The notes beneath the pieces are model-generated. The model had not been told where the DNA came from, ran no database searches, and saw nothing but the letters and a program-made list of their open reading frames with translations. Below, one piece after another: positions 1-6,957 of a stretch of DNA of 19,761 nt. How positions within the stretch are numbered: the first letter of the stretch is position 1; every line of letters starts with the position of its first letter. Made by a program: the position numbers and the translations under genes. The stretch is from Rhodoferax sp. UBA6134 (lineage in GTDB: Bacteria; Pseudomonadota; Gammaproteobacteria; Burkholderiales; Burkholderiaceae_C): the NCBI GenBank assembly GCA_002422455.1, contig DIVK01000075.1, forward strand, positions 26,082 through 45,842. The letters run 5' to 3'.

Positions 1-1115
1 ATGACACCGGATTCCCCAAGAAGGGTACCCATTCGGTGGGTGTGGCCCGCCAATACTGCGGCGTACTGGGCAAACAGGACAACTGCCAAGTGGCTGTCAG
101 TGTTTCTCTGGCCTGCGAAGAAGGCAGCCTGCCGGTGGCCTGGCAACTGTACTTGCCCCACAGCTGGGCCGAAGACGCTGTTCGCAAGAAGAAGGCAGGG
201 ATTCCCGAAGACATCGAGTTTGCGACCAAGCCTCAGATTGCCCTGCAACAGTTGCGCGATCTGCTCGGTGACGGCGCACCCAGGCACTGCGTGCTGGCCG
301 ACGCCGGCTACGGCATCGACTACACGTTTCGTCAGGGCCTGACCGATCTGGGCCTGGACTACGTGGTCGGTATCACCTCTGCTGTCGTGGTCTGGCCCCC
401 GGGCGTGGAGCCGCTACCGCCCAAGCCCTACAGCGGCATGGGCCGTCCGCCGGTGGTGCCACGACGAACCACCCAACGCCAGCCCGTGAACGTCAAGACC
501 TTGGCGCAGGGCTTGCCCGACAGTGCATTCCAGAACATCAGCTGGCGCGAGGGCAGCAATGAGCGCCTGACGGGCCGCTTTGCCGCGCTGAGGGTACGCT
601 GCGCCGGGGGCAACGTAGGCAAGGCGCGCCTTTTGCCCGAGCAATGGCTGCTCATTGAGTGGCCCACAGGTCAGGCCGAGCCTGAAAAATACTATCTATC
701 CACTCTGCCAGAGACCGCCGCGCTGAACGATCTGGTGCGCGCTGCGCACATGCGCTGGCGCATCGAGCGCGATTACCAGGACTTGAAGCAGGACTTGGGG
801 TTGGGCCACTATGAAGGACGGGGTTGGCGGGGCTTTCACCACCACGCCAGTCTGAGCATTGCAGCGTACGGCTTCCTGATGGCACAGCGACTGAAGGCTG
901 GCAGCGATGCCAGCGGTAAAAAAAACTTCATCGAACGCCAAGTGCCTGCCGTTCCCAAGGATTACGTCCCTCGGGGCAGTCCAGCGCGCGCAGCGTCACG
1001 TGCCAAACTCGATCACAACGTTGCGCCTCCAACTGGGCGTCGTACTCGCAAGCATCCTGGGACACTGCCCGCACTGCAATTCGGTAAATCTGCGTTTGAA
1101 TTTATGACACAGTAA
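1..1115 (+). CDS. IS701-family DDE transposase (5' partial)
   Basis: This transposase cuts and joins DNA to move its insertion sequence. The reading frame is open from the first bases and begins with DTGFPKKGTHSVGVARQYCG, the conserved block around the first catalytic Asp of IS701 transposases; the preceding codon ends in AT, consistent with the usual DDTGF. The second Asp is in LADAGYG (around 300-320), and the catalytic Glu is likely in RIERDYQDLKQDLGLGHYEGR (around 757-820). About 370 codons are present, against roughly 430 in full-length relatives, so only the N-terminal DNA-binding part is missing, outside the window. There is no frameshift or internal stop, so the element may be intact and active. 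The stop TAA is at 1113-1115, inside the presumed right inverted repeat. Confidence 0.92.
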   Translation, partial: DTGFPKKGTHSVGVARQYCGVLGKQDNCQVAVSVSLACEEGSLPVAWQLYLPHSWAEDAVRKKKAGIPEDIEFATKPQIALQQLRDLLGDGAPRHCVLADAGYGIDYTFRQGLTDLGLDYVVGITSAVVVWPPGVEPLPPKPYSGMGRPPVVPRRTTQRQPVNVKTLAQGLPDSAFQNISWREGSNERLTGRFAALRVRCAGGNVGKARLLPEQWLLIEWPTGQAEPEKYYLSTLPETAALNDLVRAAHMRWRIERDYQDLKQDLGLGHYEGRGWRGFHHHASLSIAAYGFLMAQRLKAGSDASGKKNFIERQVPAVPKDYVPRGSPARAASRAKLDHNVAPPTGRRTRKHPGTLPALQFGKSAFEFMTQ

Positions 1116-1117
1116 GA
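1..1117 (+). mobile_element. IS701-family insertion sequence, right-hand part
   Basis: This is the 3' portion of an insertion sequence; its left end and the start of its transposase lie before the window. The right boundary is placed at 1117 because the next four bases, 1118-1121, read TTAG, which fits the YTAR target duplication known for the IS701 family. The sequence just inside the boundary (about 1101-1117, ending TGACACAGTAAGA) would then be the right terminal inverted repeat, and the transposase stop codon lies within it. The left repeat and the matching TTAG cannot be seen here, so the boundary is inferred from the family's target preference. Confidence 0.75.
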
Positions 1118-1121
1118 TTAG
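1118..1121. repeat. Presumed IS701 target site (TTAG)
   Basis: TTAG fits the YTAR target of IS701 elements. Read on the minus strand it is CTAA: the last base of the final His codon plus the TAA stop of the DUF6806-like gene. The second copy of the duplication would lie left of the element, outside the window. Confidence 0.55.
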
Positions 1122-1750
1122 TGCAAGTGACGCGGCTTACGCCCACCGCCGTGCCCCGCGCCGCCGTGACCGCCCCCCGAACCACGCGGAGGTTTGCCCA
1201 ACTGAAGAGAGCTCACCAGGTCGTCAAAGCGCTGACTGAACAGCTTGTCGATCTCGGCCACCACGCCACCCAACTCTGCGCCATCAAAATGACGCTCCAT
1301 CATGTTCACCACGTCCTGAACCAGCAAGTCGCGCTGGACCTGCATGATGGCGGCAGGGTCCGGCCCCACGAAAAGCATGACGAAGTCATCACGCGACTCG
1401 GCATCCGACTCTTCATCCTCGTCATCAAACTCCGCATCGTAAAAAGTAACCTCGATTGCCGCACCGGCCTGCGCCAGCTCGTTGAGGTTCATGCACATTT
1501 CGTCCAGCACCTGACGAAAATCATCGTCGCCCGCCACGGTCCAGCACATCTGGAGCAAGTGTTCCTGCGGGTCAAACTTGATGCCGGGTTCGTCTTCATA
1601 AGAACTGTCGGCCGCATCCGCCAGAGAGCGCGCTCCCGCATACCTCCACAGCGGCTTGAGGGCATCTTGCACCTGCGCCAAAACAACATCGGCGCGCAAG
1701 ACCACCTGACCATGGACATGAATTTCAAAAGGAGCGTTGTAGCGTGGCAT
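1118..1750 (-). CDS. DUF6806-like conserved protein of unknown function
   Basis: The 210-residue product has no known function. It resembles a family I recall from Comamonadaceae (DUF6806), recognised from memory. It has a globular N-terminal part (IHVHGQVVLRADVV, KPLWRYAGARSL), a very acidic stretch near residues 104-122 (DAEFDDEDEESDAES), a central segment VMLFVGPDPAAIMQVQRDLL, and a basic Gly/His-rich tail from about residue 186 (PPRGSGGGHGGAGHGGG, then RKPRHLH). No signal peptide or membrane segment is visible, so it is probably cytoplasmic. The start at 1750 is the ATG just before the conserved RYNAPFEIHVHG; no strong ribosome binding site precedes it. It diverges from dcd across 234 bases. 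Its stop codon is the point where the insertion sequence landed, which separates the gene from whatever terminator it had. Confidence 0.8.
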   Translation of the reverse strand: MPRYNAPFEIHVHGQVVLRADVVLAQVQDALKPLWRYAGARSLADAADSSYEDEPGIKFDPQEHLLQMCWTVAGDDDFRQVLDEMCMNLNELAQAGAAIEVTFYDAEFDDEDEESDAESRDDFVMLFVGPDPAAIMQVQRDLLVQDVVNMMERHFDGAELGGVVAEIDKLFSQRFDDLVSSLQLGKPPRGSGGGHGGAGHGGGRKPRHLH

Positions 1751-1984
1751 GAATTGAACGGGACCAGAATCACAAGTCGGGCCAAAACCCGCATGGTTAC
1801 CAAATTCCTGAAATCTGTTTTTGAAAAGCACTGTCAAAAGCGCCGTTATTTCCAAATAATGTCCTTTTTGCGGGATTTTGGACACATTGTGGTTGATTGT
1901 GCCACGGTGCATCCCGCCCATGCGCAACACAGTAAGATCGGGCCCCACGTTTACTATCCTGGCAACGCAGGAGTTCCCATCCCC

Positions 1985-2551
1985 ATGGCTATCAAAAGTG
2001 ACAAATGGATTCGCCGCATGGCCGAGAGCACCGGCATGATCGAGCCCTTCGAGCCCGGCCAGATCCGCGAGCGTGACGGTCAAAAAATCATCAGTTATGG
2101 CACCAGCAGCTACGGCTACGACATCCGCTGCGCCCCCGAGTTCAAGGTCTTCACCAACATCCACAGCACGGTGGTGGATCCGAAGAACTTCGACGAAAAG
2201 AGTTTTGTCGATTTTCACGGCGACAGCTGCATCATCCCGCCCAACAGTTTCGCGCTGGCGCGTACCGTAGAGTACTTCCGCATTCCGCGCAACGTGTTGA
2301 CCATCTGCCTGGGCAAGAGCACCTACGCACGCTGCGGCATCATCGTCAACGTGACACCCTTTGAGCCGGAGTGGGAAGGCTACGTCACGTTGGAGTTCAG
2401 CAACACCACACCGCTGCCCGCCAGAATTTACGCTGGCGAAGGCTGCGCCCAGGTGCTGTTCTTCGAGAGCGACGAGGTTTGTGAAACCAGCTACAAGGAC
2501 CGCGGCGGCAAGTACCAGGGGCAAGTTGGGGTGACCCTGCCCAGGGCCTGA
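1985..2551 (+). CDS. dcd: dCTP deaminase
   Basis: Dcd deaminates dCTP to dUTP in the cytoplasm, the main supply of dUMP for thymidylate synthesis in many proteobacteria. The product is 188 residues, close to the 193 of E. coli Dcd. It shows the family's signatures: SYGTSSYGYDIR (residues 37-48), the nucleotide-binding GKSTYARCG (110-118), and TPFEPEWEGYVTLE (124-137), which ends in the expected catalytic Glu. The C-terminal GGKYQGQ (174-180) matches the lid over the active site. The frame stays open far upstream, but the ATG at 1985 is chosen because it begins the conserved MAIKSDKWIRRMA and has AGGAG at 1969-1973, 11 bases before it. The helicase gene follows 120 bases downstream; the divergent neighbour is the DUF6806-like gene. 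Confidence 0.96.
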   Translation: MAIKSDKWIRRMAESTGMIEPFEPGQIRERDGQKIISYGTSSYGYDIRCAPEFKVFTNIHSTVVDPKNFDEKSFVDFHGDSCIIPPNSFALARTVEYFRIPRNVLTICLGKSTYARCGIIVNVTPFEPEWEGYVTLEFSNTTPLPARIYAGEGCAQVLFFESDEVCETSYKDRGGKYQGQVGVTLPRA

Positions 2552-2579
2552 GAACAGCACGTCAGGCCGGTGCGTGCAG

Positions 2580-2659
2580 CATTCGGGCCGAATGGAGGAT
2601 AATCAGGGTTTGCCCCAAGCCTCTGGGGTGCAATCAGCTATCGGATGGATAGCATCCGA
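2580..2659 (+). promoter_or_regulatory. Leader with three inverted repeats before the helicase gene
   Basis: Three inverted repeats lie between dcd and the helicase. CATTCGG/CCGAATG (2580-2594) is centred on one base. CCCCA/TGGGG (2613-2617/2624-2628) has a 6-base loop. TCGGATG/CATCCGA (2641-2647/2653-2659) is a 7-pair stem with a 5-base loop that ends 12 bases before the helicase ATG. None is followed by a T run, so they do not look like terminators. A GATAAT at 2598-2603 could be a -10 box but has no convincing -35. Control of the helicase by RNA structure is an inference. Confidence 0.4.
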
Positions 2660-2671
2660 CTCTGACGATAA

Positions 2672-4183
2672 ATGACCGACTTGACCTCCGATACCTTGCC
2701 GATGGCCTTTGCCCAGTTGCAACTGGCCGCGCCCCTGGCCCGTGCCGTGGCTGAAATGGGCTACGAGTCCATGACCCCGATCCAGGCGCAGGCCATTCCC
2801 GTGGTGCTGCAGGGCCGTGACGTGATGGGCGCCGCCCAGACCGGTACCGGCAAGACCGCCGCTTTCTCGCTGCCCTTGCTGCAGCGCATGCTGAAACACG
2901 AAAACAGCTCCACCTCGCCCGCCCGCCATCCGGTACGCGCACTGGTGTTGCTGCCCACGCGCGAACTGGCCGACCAGGTGGCGCAGCAAATCAAGCTGTA
3001 CGCCAAATACACCAACCTGCGCAGCGCCGTGGTCTTTGGCGGCATGGACATGAAGCCGCAGACGCTGGAACTGAAAAAAGGCGTCGAAGTCCTGGTGGCC
3101 ACACCGGGCCGGCTGCTCGATCACATCGAGGCCAAGAACGCGGTACTCAACCAGGTCGAGTACGTGGTGCTGGACGAGGCCGACCGCATGCTCGACATCG
3201 GCTTCCTGCCTGACCTGCAGCGCATCCTGAGTTACCTGCCCAAGCAGCGCATCACGCTCCTGTTCAGCGCCACCTTCTCACCCGAGATCAAGCGCCTGGC
3301 CAGCAGCTACCTGCAAGACCCGGTGACGATTGAAGTGGCCCGCTCCAACGCCACTGCCTCCACCGTGGAGCAACACTTCTACAGCGTGGGCGACGACGAC
3401 AAGCGCCACGCCCTGCACCAGATCCTGAAGCAGCGCGACATGAAGCAGGCTTTCGTGTTCGTCAACAGCAAGCTAGGCTGTGCCCGGCTGGCCCGCTCGC
3501 TGGAACGCGAAGGCCTGAAAACCACCGCCCTGCACGGTGACAAAAGCCAGGATGAGCGTTTGAAAGCCCTTGACTCCTTCAAGAAAGGCGAGGTTGACTT
3601 GCTGGTCTGCACCGACGTGGCCGCACGCGGGCTGGACATCAAGGACGTGCCGGCGGTGTTCAACTTTGACGTACCCTTCAATGCCGAAGACTATGTGCAC
3701 CGCATCGGCCGCACCGGCCGCGCCGGCGCCTCGGGCCTGGCGGTCACGTTTGTGTCCAAGAGCGATGCCCGTCTGGTGGGCGATATTGAAAAGCTCATCA
3801 AGAGCAAGATCGAACTCGAAGCCATCGAATTCGATGAAGACGTGCCGGACATTCGCAAACAGGGACGCATCAACGATGGCCGTCGCATGTATGCCGAAGG
3901 CGCACAGGATGATTCGCGTCAGGTCCGTCACCGCTCCGGCGCCATGCATGACGTGGCGCACGAGGGGCAGTATGCCCGCCAGGAGCGCCCTCCCCGGCGC
4001 AATTACTCGCGTCCGGCGCCGGCGCCACGCGACCCCTTCTTTGACAAGCCCTACGAGCCGGCACCAGCCCCAGAGACCCCGCCGTCCTGGGAGGCCGCGA
4101 CGGCCGTGCGGCACGGCGCACGCAGCATCTCAGCCAACATCAAGCCCAAACGCCGGGTTGCGGCGCTGTTCAAGTCCGCGTAA
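2672..4183 (+). CDS. rhlE: DEAD-box ATP-dependent RNA helicase, RhlE type
   Basis: This cytoplasmic helicase unwinds short RNA duplexes using ATP; RhlE-type enzymes act in ribosome assembly and mRNA turnover. The 503-residue protein has all core motifs in order: Q motif (MTPIQAQAIP, 34-43), motif I AQTGTGKT (55-62), PTREL (95-99), TPGR (144-147), DEAD (168-171), SAT (199-201) and HRIGRTGR (343-350). The text around IPVVLQGRDVMGAAQTGTGKTAA places it nearest RhlE. After about residue 395 comes a charged, Pro/Arg-rich tail ending in a basic segment (KPKRRVAALFKSA), typical of the RNA-contacting tails of this group. The ATG at 2672 lacks an obvious Shine-Dalgarno; the G-rich segment before it sits in a hairpin stem (2641-2659). 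A later ATG at codon 11 is possible. It converges with apaH. Confidence 0.93.
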   Translation: MTDLTSDTLPMAFAQLQLAAPLARAVAEMGYESMTPIQAQAIPVVLQGRDVMGAAQTGTGKTAAFSLPLLQRMLKHENSSTSPARHPVRALVLLPTRELADQVAQQIKLYAKYTNLRSAVVFGGMDMKPQTLELKKGVEVLVATPGRLLDHIEAKNAVLNQVEYVVLDEADRMLDIGFLPDLQRILSYLPKQRITLLFSATFSPEIKRLASSYLQDPVTIEVARSNATASTVEQHFYSVGDDDKRHALHQILKQRDMKQAFVFVNSKLGCARLARSLEREGLKTTALHGDKSQDERLKALDSFKKGEVDLLVCTDVAARGLDIKDVPAVFNFDVPFNAEDYVHRIGRTGRAGASGLAVTFVSKSDARLVGDIEKLIKSKIELEAIEFDEDVPDIRKQGRINDGRRMYAEGAQDDSRQVRHRSGAMHDVAHEGQYARQERPPRRNYSRPAPAPRDPFFDKPYEPAPAPETPPSWEAATAVRHGARSISANIKPKRRVAALFKSA

Positions 4184-4189
4184 TTTTTG

Positions 4190-4225
4190 ACCCGGGTGTT
4201 ACGCCGAATTTTCATCCGGGTTTTT
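4190..4225 (+). terminator. Candidate terminator after the helicase gene
   Basis: ACCCGG (4190-4195) can pair with CCGGGT (4216-4221) across a 20-base loop, and TTTTT follows at 4221-4225. The long loop makes it a weak candidate. The distal arm lies in the last codons of apaH, so the signal would be shared with coding sequence. Confidence 0.4.
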
Positions 4226-5075
4226 GCGCCTGCTCGCACCTGACCTGAAAAATCTTTTGCGCAAGTGTGCCGGTGACAGCGCTCGCCCCCGCGTCTCCCA
4301 GACGAATGGCGCTCAGACAACCACCCCACACACAACCGGTGTCCAGCGCAAGAACATCGGTCCGATCGAGCCGACCCAGAGTGGACCAGTGACCAAACGC
4401 CACTGTGACGTTGGCGGTCTGCCGACCCGGCACGTCGAACCACGGCAGATAACCTGACGGTGTGGCCGCAACACCTTCCTTGCTGGCAAATTCCATTCGT
4501 CCCTGCGCATCACAGAATCTCAGCCGCGTAAGGGCATTTACAACGACGCGCAGCCGGGCCGGCCCTGTCAGGCCGTCACTCCACGTCGCAGGCTCATCGC
4601 CATACATCTGATGCAAAAAATCGCCCAGTGCCGGGCCGCGCAGAACGGACTCCACCTCGCTTGCCAATGCCATTGTTTTAGCCGCCGTCCATGAAGGCAG
4701 GACGCCGGCATGGACCATCAACACCTCATGCCCATCGACCTTCGCGTGCAGCGCCATGTGTTGGGCCGTGAGCCACTCCAGCATCGCTGACCGGTCGGAC
4801 GCCTCCAGCACGCCGCTCAGCGTGTCATTGCGATGTGGCTTGCGCGCACCATGAGCCACGGCCAGCAGATGCAAATCGTGGTTGCCCAACACACACTGAG
4901 CCGCCGCGCCATAGCCCATCAGGCGGCGCAGCACGCCGGCTGAATCCGGCCCGCGGTTGACCAGATCGCCCAGCATGTGGAGCGTATCCCGGCTTGACGA
5001 GAACGAAATTTCATTCAGCAACCGCTGCAAGGCGCTGTCGCAACCCTGCACATCGCCAATAAGGTAGAGTGCCAT
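4212..5075 (-). CDS. apaH: Symmetrical bis(5'-nucleosyl)-tetraphosphatase
   Basis: ApaH hydrolyses diadenosine tetraphosphate symmetrically to two ADP and can also remove Np4 caps from RNA in enterobacteria. The 287-residue cytoplasmic protein has the calcineurin-like metallophosphatase signatures: GDVQGC (7-12), GDLVNRGPDS (36-45) and GNHD (64-67), with further metal ligands likely in LMVHAGVLPSW and AFGHWSTLG. The Gln in GDVQG, where other phosphatases have His, is normal for ApaH. The ATG at 5075 begins MALYLIGDVQG; CAGGAG at 5090-5095 on this strand is a rather distant ribosome binding site (14 bases). In E. coli apaH sits with rsmA and pdxA; here it stands alone, diverging from a corC-like gene 24 bases away. 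Confidence 0.95.
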   Translation of the reverse strand: MALYLIGDVQGCDSALQRLLNEISFSSSRDTLHMLGDLVNRGPDSAGVLRRLMGYGAAAQCVLGNHDLHLLAVAHGARKPHRNDTLSGVLEASDRSAMLEWLTAQHMALHAKVDGHEVLMVHAGVLPSWTAAKTMALASEVESVLRGPALGDFLHQMYGDEPATWSDGLTGPARLRVVVNALTRLRFCDAQGRMEFASKEGVAATPSGYLPWFDVPGRQTANVTVAFGHWSTLGRLDRTDVLALDTGCVWGGCLSAIRLGDAGASAVTGTLAQKIFQVRCEQAQKPG

Positions 5076-5099
5076 GGTGTTTATTTTCGCTCCTGCCTC

Positions 5100-6392
5100 A
5101 TGGAATTTTTGCTGATTGTTTTCCTGACCCTGCTCAACGGCGTGTTTGCCATGTCGGAATTGGCACTGGCAGCAAGCCGCAGGACGCGGTTGAGCGCGAT
5201 GGCCGAAGCCGGTGACAAAGGAGCGCAGGCGGCGCTCACGCTGCTGGGCAACCCGAACCAGTTTTTGTCAACGGTGCAGGTCGGCATCACCTCCATCGGC
5301 GTGCTCAACGGCATTGTGGGGGAAGCAGCCTTCAGTGAAGGCGTCGCGGCATGGCTGCACGGCTGGGGCGCCTCCGACAAAGCCGCCGCCATTTCCGCCA
5401 CCGCCATCGTGGTCACGCTCATCACCTTCACCACCATCATCTTTGGCGAACTGGTACCCAAGCGCATCGGCCAGTTGCATCCTGAGTCGGTGGCGTGCCG
5501 AATGGCGCGCCCCATGCTGTGGCTGGCCACCGCTGCCAGGCCGTTTGTGAAATTGCTTGCCAGCACCACGGCGGCGGTTCTCCGGCTGTTGCGCATCGAT
5601 ACCAATGCGGCCCGGGCGGTGACCGAGGAAGAGATTACCGCCAGTCTGGAAGAGGGTGTGGACGCAGGCGTCATCGAACAGCATGAGCATCAAATGGTGC
5701 AAAACGTGTTTCAGCTCGATGACCGACCATTGACTTCCCTGATGGTGCCGCGAACTGACGTGGAGTGGCTTGATGCCACAAGCACGGTGGCGGAAAGTCT
5801 AGTTTTTGCTGGAACCGGCGGCCAAAAAGGCGCCCACTCCTGGTATCCGGTATGCCGTGGCTCACTCGATGACGTGGTGGGCATCATCAGCATCGCTCGG
5901 CTGCTGGAATTGGGCGCCAATGCGCCGGGCACGGTCGAGACGTACGCCACCCCTGCCTCTTTTGTGCCCGAAACTTTGAGCGGCATGGAGTTGCTGGAAC
6001 AATTCCGTGCCAAGGCGGGCCGTTTTGTACTGGTGGTGGACGAATATGGCGTGGTGCAGGGCTTGCTGACGCCACGCGACCTGCTGGAAGCCATCACCGG
6101 TGAATTGCAGCCGGGCGCGCAGATTGATGCCTGGGCCACGCAACGCGACGACGGCTCATGGCTGCTCGACGGCTTGATGCCGGTGAGCGAGCTCAAGGTC
6201 CGGCTGGGGCTGGACGAGCTGCCGGAGGAAGACCGCGGCCGCTACAACACCGTGGCCGGTCTGCTCATGTCGGTGTCGGGCCACCTGCCAACGACGGGCG
6301 AACGCATCGAATGCGCAGACTGGCAATTTGAGGTGATGGACCTGGATGGCAAGCGCATCGACAAGGTGCTGGCAACCCAACTTACCGGATAG
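5100..6392 (+). CDS. CNNM/CBS/CorC-family inner-membrane protein (hemolysin family)
   Basis: This is an integral membrane protein of the UPF0053/HlyC/CorC group, relatives of which are linked to Mg2+/Co2+ efflux; substrate cannot be read from the sequence. The 430 residues comprise an N-terminal CNNM (DUF21) membrane domain (about 1-165) with hydrophobic segments at 1-20, 55-75, 98-118 and 137-160 and the conserved FGELVPKRIG (115-124), a CBS pair (about 205-335, including LMVPRTDV and FVLVVDEYGVVQGLLTPRDLLEAI), and a C-terminal CorC/HlyC transporter-associated domain (about 345-427, with GRYNTVAGLLM). The ATG at 5100 gives the expected start MEFLLIVFLTLLNGVFAMSE, but no Shine-Dalgarno is visible. 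'Hemolysin' in database names is historical and does not imply toxicity. The gene diverges from apaH. Confidence 0.9.
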   Translation: MEFLLIVFLTLLNGVFAMSELALAASRRTRLSAMAEAGDKGAQAALTLLGNPNQFLSTVQVGITSIGVLNGIVGEAAFSEGVAAWLHGWGASDKAAAISATAIVVTLITFTTIIFGELVPKRIGQLHPESVACRMARPMLWLATAARPFVKLLASTTAAVLRLLRIDTNAARAVTEEEITASLEEGVDAGVIEQHEHQMVQNVFQLDDRPLTSLMVPRTDVEWLDATSTVAESLVFAGTGGQKGAHSWYPVCRGSLDDVVGIISIARLLELGANAPGTVETYATPASFVPETLSGMELLEQFRAKAGRFVLVVDEYGVVQGLLTPRDLLEAITGELQPGAQIDAWATQRDDGSWLLDGLMPVSELKVRLGLDELPEEDRGRYNTVAGLLMSVSGHLPTTGERIECADWQFEVMDLDGKRIDKVLATQLTG

Positions 6393-6673
6393 CAGATGAA
6401 AAAGCGAATTTTCAGGCACTTTTTCGATGCCTGTCGGCGCCGATTGAGCGTCGTCCAGGGGCTAGCCTTACGGCTGGGGTTGTCGAACGACATCCCCAAT
6501 GAGTTGAACCCGGACTTCGGATGTTGCGATAGCGATCGTTACCCGAATGGGACAAGACAATCCGGGCGTTCTGCAGGATTGGCTTGGTTCAACGAATAGA
6601 GCGCGGGTTGAAAGCATCGCCAAAAAATCCGCATTACCGTCAAAAAACTTGGATTTCAGTCAAAACTTACAAA

Positions 6674-6712
6674 CGGGGACAAAACGGGGACACTCGGGGA
6701 CACTCGGGGACA
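6674..6712. repeat. Four direct CGGGGACA repeats at 10-11 base spacing
   Basis: CGGGGACA occurs at 6674-6681, 6685-6692, 6695-6702 and 6705-6712. The last three are in perfect 10-base register (CGGGGACACT units). One helical turn between copies places them on one DNA face, as in arrays of protein-binding sites. Simple slippage could also produce them. Confidence 0.85.
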
Positions 6713-6738
6713 TTTGAACGATGTTTTAGGGTGTTTTT

Positions 6739-6771
6739 CTGTCCCAAAATCCTCATCTCAACTTGGGACAG
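6739..6771. repeat. 9-base inverted repeat CTGTCCCAA/TTGGGACAG
   Basis: The arms at 6739-6747 and 6763-6771 are perfect complements separated by 15 bases. Both contain the GGGACA core found in the adjacent direct repeats. No T run follows directly, so an operator-like site is as likely as a hairpin; function is unknown. Confidence 0.75.
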
Positions 6772-6774
6772 GCG

Positions 6775-6816
6775 AAAAAAAACCCTTGCAAGTTGTTGTT
6801 TTGCAAAGGTTTTTTT
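6775..6816. terminator. Bidirectional rho-independent terminator
   Basis: The arms 6781-6791 and 6801-6811 (AACCCTTGCAA and TTGCAAAGGTT) form an 11-position stem with one G-T wobble or A-C mismatch depending on strand, and a 9-base loop. An A run on the left (6775-6782) and a T run on the right (6810-6816) give a U tract for transcripts from either strand. It would end the tRNA-Ser transcript on the minus strand and anything running rightwards from the corC-like gene. Confidence 0.85.
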
Positions 6817-6821
6817 AGGTT

Positions 6822-6914
6822 TGGCGGAAACGGAGGGATTCGAACCCTCGATGAGGCTCTACACCCCATACTCCCTTAGCAGGGGAGCACCTTCGGCCAC
6901 TCGGTCACGTTTCC
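6822..6914 (-). tRNA. tRNA-Ser (anticodon GCT)
   Basis: On the minus strand this reads GGAAACG ... CGTTTCC as the acceptor stem, discriminator G, and an encoded CCA end (6822-6824). The anticodon loop CTGCTAA lies between CTCCC and GGGAG stems and gives anticodon GCT, which reads AGC/AGU serine codons. GGTTCGAATCC is the T-arm consensus, and the long variable arm between 6849 and 6872 is typical of tRNA-Ser. Total length is 93 bases including CCA. It lies 39 bases after lysC and is followed by a strong terminator. Confidence 0.97.
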
Positions 6915-6926
6915 TGGACAGCGCAT

Positions 6927-6957
6927 ATTATCTCACGAGTCTGCGCCGTTTTTTCAA
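6927..6957 (-). promoter_or_regulatory. Candidate promoter of tRNA-Ser
   Basis: On the minus strand TTGAAA (6952-6957) and GATAAT (6927-6932) resemble -35 and -10 boxes; the 19-base spacing is longer than ideal. Transcription would begin about 6 bases before the mature tRNA. The -35 box overlaps the lysC stop codon. Read-through from lysC is an alternative source of the tRNA. Confidence 0.4.

Larger units (their letters stand above)
6393..6821. other. Gene-free, structure-rich intergenic stretch
   Basis: No convincing gene lies between the corC-like gene and the tRNA. Short open frames exist but have no recognisable features. Visible structures are CAGGCA/TGCCTG (6413-6418/6428-6433, 9-base loop), a perfect palindrome TCGGCGCCGA (6434-6443), AGCC-TTAC-GGCT (6464-6475), a 9-position stem with one mismatch, GGGGTTGTC/GACATCCCC (6476-6484/6489-6497, GAAC loop), a repeated GTCAAAA(AA)CTT (6639-6650, 6659-6668), the GGGACA cluster and a bidirectional terminator. 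The position next to the 3' end of a tRNA gene would suit a remnant of an integrated element, but no integrase piece is recognised. Confidence 0.6.

Noticed and set aside
1107..1938. ACACAGTAAGAT at 1107-1118 and again at 1927-1938, a possible second IS end
   Set aside because: About a dozen 12-base matches are expected by chance in a window of this size, and the second copy has no other IS feature around it.
1751..1984. Promoters between the DUF6806-like gene and dcd
   Set aside because: Only loose matches to -35 and -10 boxes with poor spacing; none could be supported.
1118..2560. 480-codon minus-strand frame spanning dcd
   Set aside because: Only the part from 1750 down matches a real family; the rest is antisense to dcd.
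6396..6599. 67-codon frame after the corC-like gene
   Set aside because: It has no ribosome binding site or family resemblance, and it overlaps several hairpins.
6674..6712. CRISPR array
   Set aside because: Units are 10 bases long with no spacers of 30-40 bases and no cas genes nearby.
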